Positions 53,260 through 62,918 of a stretch of 64,000 nt of DNA are shown here, piece by piece. The notes under the pieces are model-generated. The model had not been told where the DNA came from, did not search any database, and worked only from the letters and a program-made list of their open reading frames with translations. Made by a program: the position numbers and the translations under genes. The stretch's first letter is position 1, and each line of letters begins with the position of its first letter. This stretch comes from Thermoanaerobaculia bacterium (lineage in GTDB: Bacteria > Acidobacteriota > Thermoanaerobaculia > Multivoradales > J023), in assembly GCA_030431255.1 (NCBI GenBank), contig JAUIJL010000001.1, forward strand, positions 682,001 to 746,000, in the 5' to 3' direction.

Positions 53260-56200
53260 CTATGGGACCACCGCGCCCCAAGCACCGAGCCCTCCGGACT
53301 CGAAGTCATCGCTGAATAGCTCGATTCCGGCCACCGATGTTTGGAGCGGCACGGCCGTGCCTTGAACATCTCCCACCGACGCCGCCGGCTCGGAAGCAAA
53401 TCGGAAGGGTTGAAAAACGGTGCCGGGCGCCGGCGCGGTGAGTTGAAGCTCGATCCGCACCACAAAGGGATCGGGAAAAGCCGCCGAAGCGTCCACGCCC
53501 GCCTCCGACAACGTCAGATCCAGCCGCCCCCCTTCATGGTTTGGATCCCACCGCGATGCCACATAGGACGGGACCACCCCGGGGAAGCTCAAGGCGTCCG
53601 GAATGCCGTCTAGGTCACTGTCGGTGGTGTCGAAGGTGAAACCGTCCTCGACCAGCTTCAGCGAGACCGCGGAGCTGTTGAGCAGCGAGCCCCCGGAGCT
53701 CAGCTTGAGCTCGAGCTCGATACGTCCGTTGGAAACCGGTGGTTCCCAGGGGCCGATCTCAAGCACCGGCGGCTCGGCTCCCGTGGCGACCGCGGAGCTC
53801 GGAGAGCCCGAGCGGGGGTTGCCGCACGACAGGCTGGAAACGAGCCGATGGTGACAAGACAAATCTCCCGCATCCACGACCGTGTCGGCATTGGCGTCAC
53901 AGCCCACTGGGCTGCCGTCCACGGAACCCAACGGCGTTTGGCCCCAAAAACTGCCGTCGCCGTCGAAGATTTCGAGATCGCCGATTTCCAGATCGGTGGC
54001 GGTGAGGGATTGGTCGCCGTCGCAATCCCCGCGCAAACCCGAGTAGACGATCACCGAGCCGTCATCGGTGCTGCCGTTCAGGTCGGTCAAAGGGCTCTCA
54101 CCGAAGACCGGCGCCGGATCGGTGGAAAAGCCGACCACCGCGAGCGCCGGTGAGCTGGCGGGCGGCGAGCAGGTGGCGGTGAGCCAGAGGGTAGCCAGCA
54201 GGCCATCGGAGAGGGGCTCCATCGGCGCCGCGCGCTCCAAGCTCACGTCCAGCTCGCCATCGGTGTCCGCTCCGTCGAAGGTGGCGGTGAGCTGATATTC
54301 CGCCGGGCCGGAGTAGATAAACGCATCGGGCACGCCGTCACCGTTGCCGTCGGCGGGATCGAACGACAGGCAGGACTCGTCGAAATCGATGGAGAAGTCC
54401 AACCGAGTCAATGTCGCGCCGTCGGTTTTCAGATCCAGGGGCGCGGCGACCATAGCACCAGCGGCCACGGGCAGATCGTTTCTCAGGTCCAGGGATGGGG
54501 TGGGGATGCAGTCGTATTCGGCGATGTGGTGAGAGGCCTTCATGCCGGCCCGTCGGAATTGACCACCGGCGAATAAGGTTTCGCCACCACCGTCATCGAA
54601 GGGCAGCAACGCGTCGACCCGATGGCTGGGGTTGAGCACCGTGCCGGTCAATCGACCGTTGAGCTGCGACCACGCACCGTCCCATTTGCGGATGCCGCGC
54701 CCCCCCACATAGAGCGCTTCGCCCGTGCCGTCGTCGAATGCCGCCATGGCGGTGATCGTGCCGATGTCCGTGTCGGGAAGCGCAGCCCAAACGCTGCCGT
54801 CCCATTTGGCGACGTCGTGATCCTGGAATTCATCGCCGCCGGCGTAGATGGCGGGCCCTGTGCCGTCGTCATGCACTGCCATGGCGAAAATGCTGAAATT
54901 CAGCAGCTCACCCGGCAGGCTCGACCAACCGGTCCCATCCCATTTGGCGATGTGAAGCGCCGGAGCCCCGCCGGCTGAGACGAAGGCTCCTCCGGCGTAG
55001 AGGGCGGCACCCATGCCGTCGTCGAAGACGGCCAGCGCGTAGACCTGGCTGTTGACACCCACCCCCAGGGTCGACCAAGAGGCACCGTCCCATTTGGCAA
55101 TTCGGGGTGTGTGGACGCCACCGGCGTTGGTGAAATTTCCACCGGCATAGAGAGCCGGTCCGGTGCCGTCGTCGAAGACCGTCAGCGCGTTGACCACGCC
55201 GTCGAGCCCGCTGCCCACGGGAGCCCAGGCCGCGCCGTCCCACTTCGCGATGTTGGAAACCGCGATGCCGCCGGCGGTGTCGAATAGGCCGCCGACATAG
55301 AGCTCGGGGCCGCCGCCGTCGTCGAACACCCCCAGGGCGTTGACGTCGGATCCAACGATGCCCGATCCGAGGGCGGTCCAAGCCGAGCCGTCAAAGGCGG
55401 CAATCCGCTGGGCTGAGACGCCACCGGCGTTGAAGAGCTCGCCGGCTGCATAAAGCTTGGAGCCGCCACCGTCGTCGAAGACGGCGAGGGCTCTGGGCCA
55501 GGAGCCGATGCCGAGCCCTTGGTCATCACCGCTGACCCTCGACCACTGCGACGCCTGCCAACGCGCGACCCCGCTCGCCGCCACCGTGCCGGCCACGGAG
55601 AAGCTTCCGCCGGCGAAGAGGGCCGCACCGCCGCCGTCATCGAAATCGGCCATGGCGTAAACAGTGGAGTTGGTCCCGGCGCCGAGATTCGACCAGGCGG
55701 AGCCGTCCCATTTGGCGATGCCGTTGGCGCCCACGCCGCTGCTGTCGACGAAGGAGCCGCCGACGTAGAGGGCTTCGCCTCCGCCGTCGTCGAAGACGTG
55801 TAGCGATCTGGCCCGGTTGGACAAGCCGCCGCCCACCGCCGACCAAGAGGATCCGTTCCAGCGGCCGATATACGGCGAGCCGGGCAGCTCGAAATCGCCG
55901 GCCGCGTAGAGGGCCGGTCCGCCGGCGTCGGCAAAGACCTCTAGGGCTCTCACCACGTGGTCGAGCGCTTGGGTGGGAGCCGACCAGGTGGAGCCGTCCC
56001 ATTTGGCGAAGAAATTTGCCGCTGACCCGCCGGCCTGGGTAAAGTCGCCGCCGGCGAAGAGCGCCGGTCCGCCACCGTCGTCGAAGACCGCAAGGCTGTA
56101 GATCTGGCTGTTGGTACCGAGCCCCAAGGGTGACCAGCTCACGCCGTCCCATTTGGCGATGCGCTTAGCTTCTTGGCCGCCGGCTTCGTTGAAGATGCCG

Positions 56201-57042
56201 GCGGCGTAGAGGGCCGGTCCGCCGCCGTCGTCGAAGACCTCCAAGGCGTAGACGGTGCCGTCGACGTCGGAGGCAAGAGGCACCCATTCGGTGCCGGTCC
56301 AACGGGCGACGTTTGCGGGTTGATCTCCATCGGCCACATTGGCACCCGCGGCGAAGAGCGCCGGTCCACCGCCGTGGTCGAAGATCGCGAAGCTGTAAAC
56401 GATGCGATTCGGACCGGTTCCGATGGCCTGCCAACCGATTCCATCCCAGCGCGCGATGGACGTATCGACCTGGGCGTCCGCGGACGAGAGGTTGCCGCCC
56501 ACGTAGAGTGCGGGTCCCGATCCGTCGTCAAAGGAAATCATCGCCAGCGGCGTTCCGTCCAGGCCGCGCAGGTGGTACCCCGACGACCATTCACACCGCT
56601 GGGGGCTGGTCGACACGCCCTTGGACGGCGTCGGACTTCGGTGCGCGCCGATCACTTCGATGTCTTGAATCCAGGTCCGCTCGCCACCGTTCGGATCTTG
56701 CAGGCTGACCTTGGCACGCACCTCTGGTCTGCTCCCGAAGGATGCGAGGTCCGCAACCGGCAGCAGCTCAAAGGTGCGGCTCAGCGCCACGCCGCGAACC
56801 AGCTGAAGCCAATCTCCAGATCCGTCCTTTTCGAGCCAGAGGGACAAACGCGATCCAGGCTCGCCGGACCAATGCACGGCGAGCCTGTTTTGCTCAGCAT
56901 CTCGGATCAGCAAGGCCCCGAATGGACTCGCCTCGACCGGCCTTATCTCCTGCCGGCCATCGGCAAAAGCCGAAATCTGGGCGAGGCCGACGATCCCCAT
57001 CAAAAGCCAGATAGCGACGGCGGAAGCGGTGATTCGAGCCAT
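53260..57042 (-). CDS. Secreted 14-repeat propeller protein with FESGG tail
   Basis: 1260 residues with a signal peptide (1-28). Residues about 170-840 hold fourteen repeats of about 50 residues, each centred on FDDGGGPALYAGGxF and followed by an IAKWDGxxW strand. This would suit two seven-bladed propellers. Next are beta-sandwich regions and a dockerin-like calcium segment (DCDGDQSLTATDLEIGDL, then DANADTVVDAGDLSCHH). The C-terminus ends SDDFESGGLGAWG, the same type of tail as in the protein at 3344-4351. Role unknown, probably surface binding. Confidence 0.82.
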   Translation of the reverse strand: MARITASAVAIWLLMGIVGLAQISAFADGRQEIRPVEASPFGALLIRDAEQNRLAVHWSGEPGSRLSLWLEKDGSGDWLQLVRGVALSRTFELLPVADLASFGSRPEVRAKVSLQDPNGGERTWIQDIEVIGAHRSPTPSKGVSTSPQRCEWSSGYHLRGLDGTPLAMISFDDGSGPALYVGGNLSSADAQVDTSIARWDGIGWQAIGTGPNRIVYSFAIFDHGGGPALFAAGANVADGDQPANVARWTGTEWVPLASDVDGTVYALEVFDDGGGPALYAAGIFNEAGGQEAKRIAKWDGVSWSPLGLGTNSQIYSLAVFDDGGGPALFAGGDFTQAGGSAANFFAKWDGSTWSAPTQALDHVVRALEVFADAGGPALYAAGDFELPGSPYIGRWNGSSWSAVGGGLSNRARSLHVFDDGGGEALYVGGSFVDSSGVGANGIAKWDGSAWSNLGAGTNSTVYAMADFDDGGGAALFAGGSFSVAGTVAASGVARWQASQWSRVSGDDQGLGIGSWPRALAVFDDGGGSKLYAAGELFNAGGVSAQRIAAFDGSAWTALGSGIVGSDVNALGVFDDGGGPELYVGGLFDTAGGIAVSNIAKWDGAAWAPVGSGLDGVVNALTVFDDGTGPALYAGGNFTNAGGVHTPRIAKWDGASWSTLGVGVNSQVYALAVFDDGMGAALYAGGAFVSAGGAPALHIAKWDGTGWSSLPGELLNFSIFAMAVHDDGTGPAIYAGGDEFQDHDVAKWDGSVWAALPDTDIGTITAMAAFDDGTGEALYVGGRGIRKWDGAWSQLNGRLTGTVLNPSHRVDALLPFDDGGGETLFAGGQFRRAGMKASHHIAEYDCIPTPSLDLRNDLPVAAGAMVAAPLDLKTDGATLTRLDFSIDFDESCLSFDPADGNGDGVPDAFIYSGPAEYQLTATFDGADTDGELDVSLERAAPMEPLSDGLLATLWLTATCSPPASSPALAVVGFSTDPAPVFGESPLTDLNGSTDDGSVIVYSGLRGDCDGDQSLTATDLEIGDLEIFDGDGSFWGQTPLGSVDGSPVGCDANADTVVDAGDLSCHHRLVSSLSCGNPRSGSPSSAVATGAEPPVLEIGPWEPPVSNGRIELELKLSSGGSLLNSSAVSLKLVEDGFTFDTTDSDLDGIPDALSFPGVVPSYVASRWDPNHEGGRLDLTLSEAGVDASAAFPDPFVVRIELQLTAPAPGTVFQPFRFASEPAASVGDVQGTAVPLQTSVAGIELFSDDFESGGLGAWGAVVP

Positions 57043-57129
57043 GTCGATCCTCCCAAAGGTCGAAAGGCTCCGCCCGCCCGACTCGGCTCCGGCCTCGTTT
57101 CTGAAAGGAGCCGTTGCCGGCAGAAGCCG

Positions 57130-58644
57130 CTAGTTGACGTCGCGGTCGGGGCGCCGCTTACGCGGACGAAGCAGCTGGAATTTTACCATCTCCTTGTAGG
57201 AGATCTGGGAGTCGAGGTCTTCCCGAGCCAGCTTCAGGTGTTGGTGGAGGCCGTCGAGGATCAGCTCCGCTTCCAGGCAGACGGCTTCTTCCCCGGGCTC
57301 GGACGCGTGTTCCTGGGCCAGCTCGAACAAACCGGGAACCTGCCTCAGCTGATCTCGGTATCGCTCGAACGGTTGGTCGTCTGAAAGGTCGACGGTCCCA
57401 CCATCGGCAAACCAGGCGACGATTCCGGCATAGGGGCCGACATCGTCCTCACCGCCGGATCCCACGGCTCGCTCGACCTTGGGGTATTGCTCCTGGAAGA
57501 CCTTCTTGATCGCGTCACCGATGATTTTGCGAGCCACCACTTCTGCGCCCTGTTGCTCGCCTTCGTAGACCATCTCCACCTTGCCGGTGATCGCCGGTAG
57601 CAAGGTATGCAGATCACAAAGACGCGGATGCACCGTGGCGTCTCCGGAAACCAAGGCGCGGCGTTCCAGGTTGGAATAGAGCAGCTCCAGGGCGGAAATG
57701 CTCAGTCGGGCCGAAACCCCGGAGGTTTGGTCGATCAGCTCGCTTTCCCGGGCCGCGAAGGACACTTCTTCGACCAAAAGACGCATCTTTTCCGGCAGAA
57801 CGATCTTCGGGTCTTCCTCGGAGCCCACGGAGCCCCGGTCCAACCACGCTTCTTGCTCGGTGATGGCCGCCGCGGTCTTCAGGTCCGGTGGATAGTGGGT
57901 GAGGATCTGAGAGGAAATACGATCCTTGAGCGGCGTGATGATCGAGCCGCGATTGGTGTAATCCTCGGGATTGGCGGAAAAGACCAAGAGGATGTCGAGG
58001 GGAATTCGAACGGTGAAACCCCGAATCTGCAAATCCCGCTCTTCCAGCAGGTTGAGCAAACCGACCTGAATCCGCGGCGCCAAATCGGGCAACTCATTGA
58101 TGGCGAAGATGCCGCGGTTGGTACGCGGAACAATGCCGAAATGAATCACCTCGGGGTCGGCGAGGGTGAGCTTGCGGGTCGCCGCCTTGATCGGATCCAC
58201 ATCGCCGAGCAGGTCGGCGATGGAGACGTCCGGGGTGGCCAGCTTTTCGTTGTAGCGGGCCTCCCTCGGCAACCATTCCACGGGGGCGTCGTCTCCCAGC
58301 TCGGCGACCATTCTTTGGCCGGTGACCGAGATCGGATCGAGGGGGTCGTCGTTGAGCTCCAGACCGGCGAGGACCGGGATTTCCGGGTCCATCAAGTCGG
58401 TCAAAGAGCGCAGCAAGCGAGTCTTCGCCTGGCCTCGGAGCCCCAGCAGGATCATGTCGTGGCCGGCCAACACCGCGTTGACGATGCCGGGAATGACCGT
58501 CCGGTCGTAACCCAAGACGCCGGGAAAGAGGCGCTTGCCGTCCCGCAAGGCAGCTCGCAGATTGTCCCTCAGCTCTTGACGAATGGAACGGGATCGATAG
58601 TCGGTGCGGCGCAACGCACCGAGAGTGTCGGGTCTTCGACTCAT
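57130..58644 (-). CDS. MoxR/ChlI-type AAA+ ATPase
   Basis: 504 residues from ATG 58644, which overlaps the trxB stop by four bases and has AGAAGG directly upstream. The Walker A is GLRGQAKTR (Ala before Lys replaces the usual Gly), Walker B is [13 protein letters not shown], sensor 1 is [10 protein letters not shown]. It resembles the magnesium-chelatase ChlI / MoxR group, chaperone-like ATPases that act with VWA-domain partners. No VWA gene is adjacent. Its neighbour on the 3' side is an unrelated secreted propeller protein. Confidence 0.85.
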   Translation of the reverse strand: MSRRPDTLGALRRTDYRSRSIRQELRDNLRAALRDGKRLFPGVLGYDRTVIPGIVNAVLAGHDMILLGLRGQAKTRLLRSLTDLMDPEIPVLAGLELNDDPLDPISVTGQRMVAELGDDAPVEWLPREARYNEKLATPDVSIADLLGDVDPIKAATRKLTLADPEVIHFGIVPRTNRGIFAINELPDLAPRIQVGLLNLLEERDLQIRGFTVRIPLDILLVFSANPEDYTNRGSIITPLKDRISSQILTHYPPDLKTAAAITEQEAWLDRGSVGSEEDPKIVLPEKMRLLVEEVSFAARESELIDQTSGVSARLSISALELLYSNLERRALVSGDATVHPRLCDLHTLLPAITGKVEMVYEGEQQGAEVVARKIIGDAIKKVFQEQYPKVERAVGSGGEDDVGPYAGIVAWFADGGTVDLSDDQPFERYRDQLRQVPGLFELAQEHASEPGEEAVCLEAELILDGLHQHLKLAREDLDSQISYKEMVKFQLLRPRKRRPDRDVN

Positions 58645-59597
58645 CCTTCTTGGGCCTCCAGCCAACGTTCCGCGTCGATCGCCGCCGCGCATCCGGAGCC
58701 CGCAGCCGTGACCGCTTGGCGATAAATGGGATCCATCACGTCTCCACAGGCAAAGACACCTTCGATTTTGGTTCGGGTCGAGGGGTGGTCCACCACCAAA
58801 TAACCCGCGCCATCCTTGTCGAGCTGGTCCCCGAAGATATCGGTATTGGGTTTGTGACCGATGGCCATGAAGACCCCTTGGGTGGCGTATTCCGACAGCT
58901 CACCGGTTTCGGAATGCTTCAGCCGCACCCCGTGGACTCCGTTCTCCCGGGAGCCGAGGATCTCGTCCACGGTTTGATTCAGCTGCCAGGCGATTTTCGG
59001 ATTCTTTTTGGCTCGATCGACCATGATCTTGGAGGCGCTGAAACCTTCTCGACGGTGCACGATCGTGACTTTGGAGCAGAAGCGGGTCAAATAAGTAGCC
59101 TCTTCCATGGCGGAATCACCACCGCCGACCACGACCACTTCCTTGTCTTTGAAGAAGAATCCGTCACAAGTCGCGCAGGCGGAGACACCGTATCCCATCA
59201 GATGGGTCTCCGACTCCAAACCCAAGAGCTTGGCGCTGGCACCGGTGGCGATGATCAGAGACTCGCAGGAGTATTCCGACTCGTCGGTTTTGAGGCGGAA
59301 GGGCCGTTGGGACAAATCGACCTCGGTGACGGTCTCAAAATCCTTCACCACGGCGCCGAAACGGACGGCCTGCTTCTGCATCAGCTCCACCAGCTCGGGT
59401 CCCATGACGCCGTCCGGAAATCCGGGGTAGTTCTCGACGTCGGTGGTGATGGTCAGCTGACCACCGGGTTGGACGCCGGTCAGAAGCAAGGGGGCGAGAT
59501 CCGCACGAGCGGCGTAGAGGGCGGCGGTCAGCCCGGCCGGACCCGTGCCCAAAATGATCACGGAATGGTGGTTGGCAGTCGAGCTCTCGGTGGCCAT
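58641..59597 (-). CDS. trxB: Thioredoxin reductase
   Basis: 318 residues, the normal length. It uses NADPH to reduce thioredoxin. FAD motif [19 protein letters not shown], the redox pair C141/C144 in [16 protein letters not shown] motif [16 protein letters not shown] and the C-terminal [24 protein letters not shown] are all intact. AAGGAG precedes the ATG. It is coupled by an ATGA overlap to the AAA+ ATPase gene that follows. Confidence 0.97.
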   Translation of the reverse strand: MATESSTANHHSVIILGTGPAGLTAALYAARADLAPLLLTGVQPGGQLTITTDVENYPGFPDGVMGPELVELMQKQAVRFGAVVKDFETVTEVDLSQRPFRLKTDESEYSCESLIIATGASAKLLGLESETHLMGYGVSACATCDGFFFKDKEVVVVGGGDSAMEEATYLTRFCSKVTIVHRREGFSASKIMVDRAKKNPKIAWQLNQTVDEILGSRENGVHGVRLKHSETGELSEYATQGVFMAIGHKPNTDIFGDQLDKDGAGYLVVDHPSTRTKIEGVFACGDVMDPIYRQAVTAAGSGCAAAIDAERWLEAQEG

Positions 59598-60139
59598 GGA
59601 TGGCGCTCCTTATCGATCTAATCTTTCGATCTGTGGGCTAAGGTGGTGGGGAAAAGCGATGAGGATCCTGAGACAATCATGGAATCTGCGCCGCCAGGGT
59701 GGCGGCGCACGGGCTTCGGGTGACATCCTCGGCTCGGCGTCTCCTCGGTCCGGCGGAGTATAGCAACGCATGGGGCTCGCCCGGCATTCCCGCCTTGTAT
59801 TCCGGCGCTGTGTGCTCCGAGGCATTCCCAAGGCGGGCCGAATTCCGAACGGGCCGAGCCATCCTTTGATTCGGCTCGACGTCTTTGGGTTTCAGTTTTT
59901 GAGCTCTAGGTGCAGCCGACAGCCAAGGTCCCCATGGTGTACGGGGGACGAAGGGCGCAGGATGGGTCGGTGGGTGTGAAGCCCCGGAATGCGGGGGCGG
60001 GTGGCCGCGCCACGGAGGGACGCTCTGCTAGGATCTCTCCGTGCTTGACCCGAATGCTAAATGCGTACAAAATATGCTTCAGTCTCATTTTTTTGAAACG
60101 AGCTCAGCAATCAAGATTCGCGGTGAAATTGGAGAAGAC
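59598..60139. other. 542-base intergenic region between divergent genes
   Basis: No convincing gene. It holds a perfect 10-bp hairpin with a GGG loop (59687-59709) in the trxB leader and a spaced inverted repeat CCCGCCTTG/CAAGGCGGG (about 59789-59837). It also holds a good promoter for the small secreted gene (60045-60073). Confidence 0.6.
60045..60073 (+). promoter_or_regulatory. Sigma70-like promoter for secreted protein
   Basis: TTGACC (60045-60050) and CAAAAT (60068-60073) are 17 bases apart. The predicted start near 60080 leaves a leader of about 60 bases before ATG 60140. Confidence 0.65.
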
Positions 60140-60688
60140 ATGAGCAAGACAATCTACCAGCGCCGGTCCACCACGCTTTGGATCTCTTCAGCGATCTTGG
60201 CGATGATGTTGAGCGTGGCGACGCTTTCGGCATCGGATCCGAGAATTCCCGAATCCAACGTCGAAGAGATGGGTGTGGTGAAGAAGGTGACCCCCGCCGA
60301 GAAGGGAGCAAAAGCCGCGGAGAAGGGCTCTTGCGTGGCCACTGACGAGGCCTTTTGCTTTCTCGACAACCGTTTTCAGGTGCAGGTGGAGTGGCTCAAC
60401 TTCAGCTCTGAGACCGGCGTCGGCCACGTGGTGGATCAACCGGTTTCCGACAATTCCGGCGTCTTTTGGTTCTTCACCGACGGCAATTGGGAAATGCTGG
60501 TCAAAGTGCTGGACGGCTGTGCTCTCAACGATCGATTCTGGGTCTTCTCAGCCGCCACCACCAATGTGCAGTACACCCTGACGGTGACCGACACCCAAAC
60601 CGGTGCGCAGGTGTTCTACACCAACCCTCTGGGTAACGACGCCGCGGCCTTGACCGACACCGATGCCCTGGAAACCTGCTCGCCCTAG
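60140..60688 (+). CDS. Small secreted protein (stand-alone acidobacterial module)
   Basis: 182 residues from ATG 60140, which has GGAGAAG three bases upstream and a signal peptide to about residue 32. The mature domain reads RFQVQVEWLNF, SGVFWFFTDGNWEMLVKVLDG, DRFWVFSAATTNVQYTLTVTD. I recognise this as a beta-sandwich module that is common as a C-terminal domain on exported acidobacterial proteins; here it is alone. Two Cys may form a disulfide. The function of the module is unknown. Confidence 0.78.
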   Translation: MSKTIYQRRSTTLWISSAILAMMLSVATLSASDPRIPESNVEEMGVVKKVTPAEKGAKAAEKGSCVATDEAFCFLDNRFQVQVEWLNFSSETGVGHVVDQPVSDNSGVFWFFTDGNWEMLVKVLDGCALNDRFWVFSAATTNVQYTLTVTDTQTGAQVFYTNPLGNDAAALTDTDALETCSP

Positions 60689-60902
60689 ATCGGTTCGATC
60701 CAGTTTTGACGTTTTCGAGGATCTGGAAGGCGCGACGCACCGAGCACGGAAAGCGGAGACTGTCTGAGCGGCACAACCTGTGGGTCGGCTTAACCTCAAA
60801 CACATCAGCAACTTACATCGTCATTGCAGCGGTGGCGCGAGTTTCGGAGCGACGCGCGCAGGGCGCCGCGCCGACCCGCTGAGAAGCGCTGCCGGATCGT
60901 AG

Positions 60903-62228
60903 TTAGCTCCACGGCAAGGTAAGGCCGAGCACGTCGGTCAAGAGCCACAGCAGCCCGAGGCCCAAGACCAAGGTGGGCACCACCCACCGGAGCCAGAAGA
61001 GCAGCAAACGGGATCGTCGGCTCGAGCCTCCGGCGAGCTGCTGGGCCAGCAGCCGACGGTCGAGGCACCAACCGACGGTGACCGCCGCCACGGCCGCGCC
61101 GAGAGTTTGCAGCCCGGATCCGAAGGTCAGGTCCCAAGGTATGAAGATCTGTAGGTTGATCATCGGCGGTAGGGCGATGAGAAAAACCACCACCGACAGC
61201 ACGTGAATGGCTCGATCACGGGTCCATTCCAGCTCGTCGCAGAGCCCGGCCACGAGCACCTCAAAGGCTCCGACGTCCGAAAGAAAAGCCGCGCCCAACA
61301 GACCGATGAAAAAGAGGCTGCCGAAGAGCGGGCCGCCGGGGATTTGCTCGAAGACCTGGGGTAGAGTGGCGAATATCAGCCCGGGTCCGGAGCCGGGCTC
61401 CAGGGCAAGCGCAAAGACCGCGGGCAGAATCGCCAGGCCTGCCAAAATGCCGGCCCCGAGGTCTCCGGCTGCGGTCCACGATGCGTTGCCGAGCAGGTCC
61501 TCATCGCGCTGCAAATACGAGCCGTAGACCACCATGAAGGTGCCACCCAACGACAAGCTGAAGAACGCCTGACCCATGGCCGCGAGCACGGCTCCGAGCG
61601 TCGGTCTCTCGATCTTGAGCAAATACCATTCGACTCCCGCCCACGAGCCGTCGAGGGTCAGCCCCCGGCCGATGACGATCAACAGGCAAATCGCCAGCAG
61701 GGGCATCAAAATGGAGCTGGCTTTTTCGATGCCCGAGCGCAGCCCGCGTTTCAGGATCCAAGCCGCGGCCAAGATCACGCCGCCGGTGCAGAGCATCTGG
61801 AGCACCATGGAGCGGGTGCTGAAACCGGTTTCGGGCGGCAAAATCGCTGAGGTTTCGAGACCCACCCCAACGATGGCCAGAAGCTGGCCGAGAGCGTGAT
61901 AGAGCACCCAGCCGATGGCGTTGGTGTAGTAGGCGGTGGCAGCGGTGACCCCCGCGAAAAGCCCCCAGCCGATCCATCGACCTCCCGGCAATCCGGCTTT
62001 CTCGAAAGCACCGACCGGACCGCGGCCCGTCGACCGGCCCAAGGACCATTCGGCCATCAACGCCGGAATGCCCAACAAGACCACCATAAGAACGTAGACC
62101 AAGACGAAAGAGGCGCCACCGAATTGTCCGGTCATGTACGGAAAGCGCCAGACGTTGCCGAGACCCACGGCGACGCCGATCATGGTCACCAAGGTGCCGA
62201 AGCGACTGCTGAAGACGGGGCGGCTCAT
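60903..62228 (-). CDS. Sodium-dependent NSS-family (SNF) transporter
   Basis: 441 residues with eleven or twelve membrane segments. The N-terminal signature AVGLGNVWRFPYMTGQFGG is the sodium- and substrate-binding TM1 of the neurotransmitter:sodium symporter family, and TM6/8 motifs (SLSLGGTFMVVYGSYL, FIGLLGAAFLSDVGAFEVL) follow. It imports amino acids or related amines with Na+. The specific substrate is unknown. It stands alone, divergent from the cupin gene. Confidence 0.93.
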   Translation of the reverse strand: MSRPVFSSRFGTLVTMIGVAVGLGNVWRFPYMTGQFGGASFVLVYVLMVVLLGIPALMAEWSLGRSTGRGPVGAFEKAGLPGGRWIGWGLFAGVTAATAYYTNAIGWVLYHALGQLLAIVGVGLETSAILPPETGFSTRSMVLQMLCTGGVILAAAWILKRGLRSGIEKASSILMPLLAICLLIVIGRGLTLDGSWAGVEWYLLKIERPTLGAVLAAMGQAFFSLSLGGTFMVVYGSYLQRDEDLLGNASWTAAGDLGAGILAGLAILPAVFALALEPGSGPGLIFATLPQVFEQIPGGPLFGSLFFIGLLGAAFLSDVGAFEVLVAGLCDELEWTRDRAIHVLSVVVFLIALPPMINLQIFIPWDLTFGSGLQTLGAAVAAVTVGWCLDRRLLAQQLAGGSSRRSRLLLFWLRWVVPTLVLGLGLLWLLTDVLGLTLPWS

Positions 62229-62388
62229 GCCGGCGATTGTACGTCCAGGTGCGCGGATCGCCTAGTATCGAAACGTTGATCCTCGAGGACGGGGGCGATC
62301 CGAGGTCGGGGGCTTCGTCGTATGATCAAACGGTCACGAGCTCATCGGCACCCGAGAACGAATCTGAATCAATCCAAGGAATGAAGCG

Positions 62389-62874
62389 ATGGCAAACGAG
62401 AAGCTGGCCCGGCAGGACGTGGACGAGCAAGAGCTGAAAGCTGTGGTCGAGGGCGGAGACGGCATCTGGACCATCCGCGGCGGCGGAAATCTGCGGGGTT
62501 GGAACGGCATCCGCTACAAGGCCGGCATGTCGGCGAAGAACGTGGGATCGACCCAGCTCTCCATGAACGTGGCGACGATCCCCCCGGGAGCCGTGGCGCG
62601 CGCCCATATCCACGTCGGCTTTGACCTCATGCTCTACATCCTCAAAGGGCGAGTGCGCCACGAATACGGAGATCACCTGAAGCAGGTGATTGAAAACGAA
62701 GCCGGTGATTTCATCTACATCGAGCCGGGTGTGCCCCACGAGGTCTTCAACCTGAGCGACGAGGAAGAAGTGATGGCGGTCGTCGCCCGATCCGATGCTT
62801 CCGAATGGGAGAACATCGTGCCTTACGATCGGCAGACCGGCGAGGTGATCACCATCGAGGACGGCAAATCCTGA
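62389..62874 (+). CDS. Cupin-domain protein
   Basis: 161 residues from ATG 62389 (AAGGA upstream). The cupin motif 1 is ARAHIHVGFDLMLYILKGRVRHEYG and motif 2 is EAGDFIYIEPGVPHEVFN. The His-x-His pair and the later His could bind a metal. Enzyme or sensor role is unknown. It precedes the phosphopantetheinyl transferase by 44 bases. Confidence 0.88.
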   Translation: MANEKLARQDVDEQELKAVVEGGDGIWTIRGGGNLRGWNGIRYKAGMSAKNVGSTQLSMNVATIPPGAVARAHIHVGFDLMLYILKGRVRHEYGDHLKQVIENEAGDFIYIEPGVPHEVFNLSDEEEVMAVVARSDASEWENIVPYDRQTGEVITIEDGKS

Positions 62875-62918
62875 AGGTGCCGGGCCCGGCCTCGGATTCG
62901 ACCGATGATGCCGGCGGC

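Noticed and set aside
56173-57384. 403-codon forward frame
   Set aside because: Antisense to the repeat protein and ATPase; its periodic sequence mirrors the sense repeats.
57607-58725. 372-codon forward frame
   Set aside because: Antisense to the AAA+ ATPase, whose Walker motifs are clear.
59687-59709. Hairpin as intrinsic terminator
   Set aside because: Perfect stem but a three-base loop, no T-run on either strand, and it lies in the trxB leader rather than after a gene.
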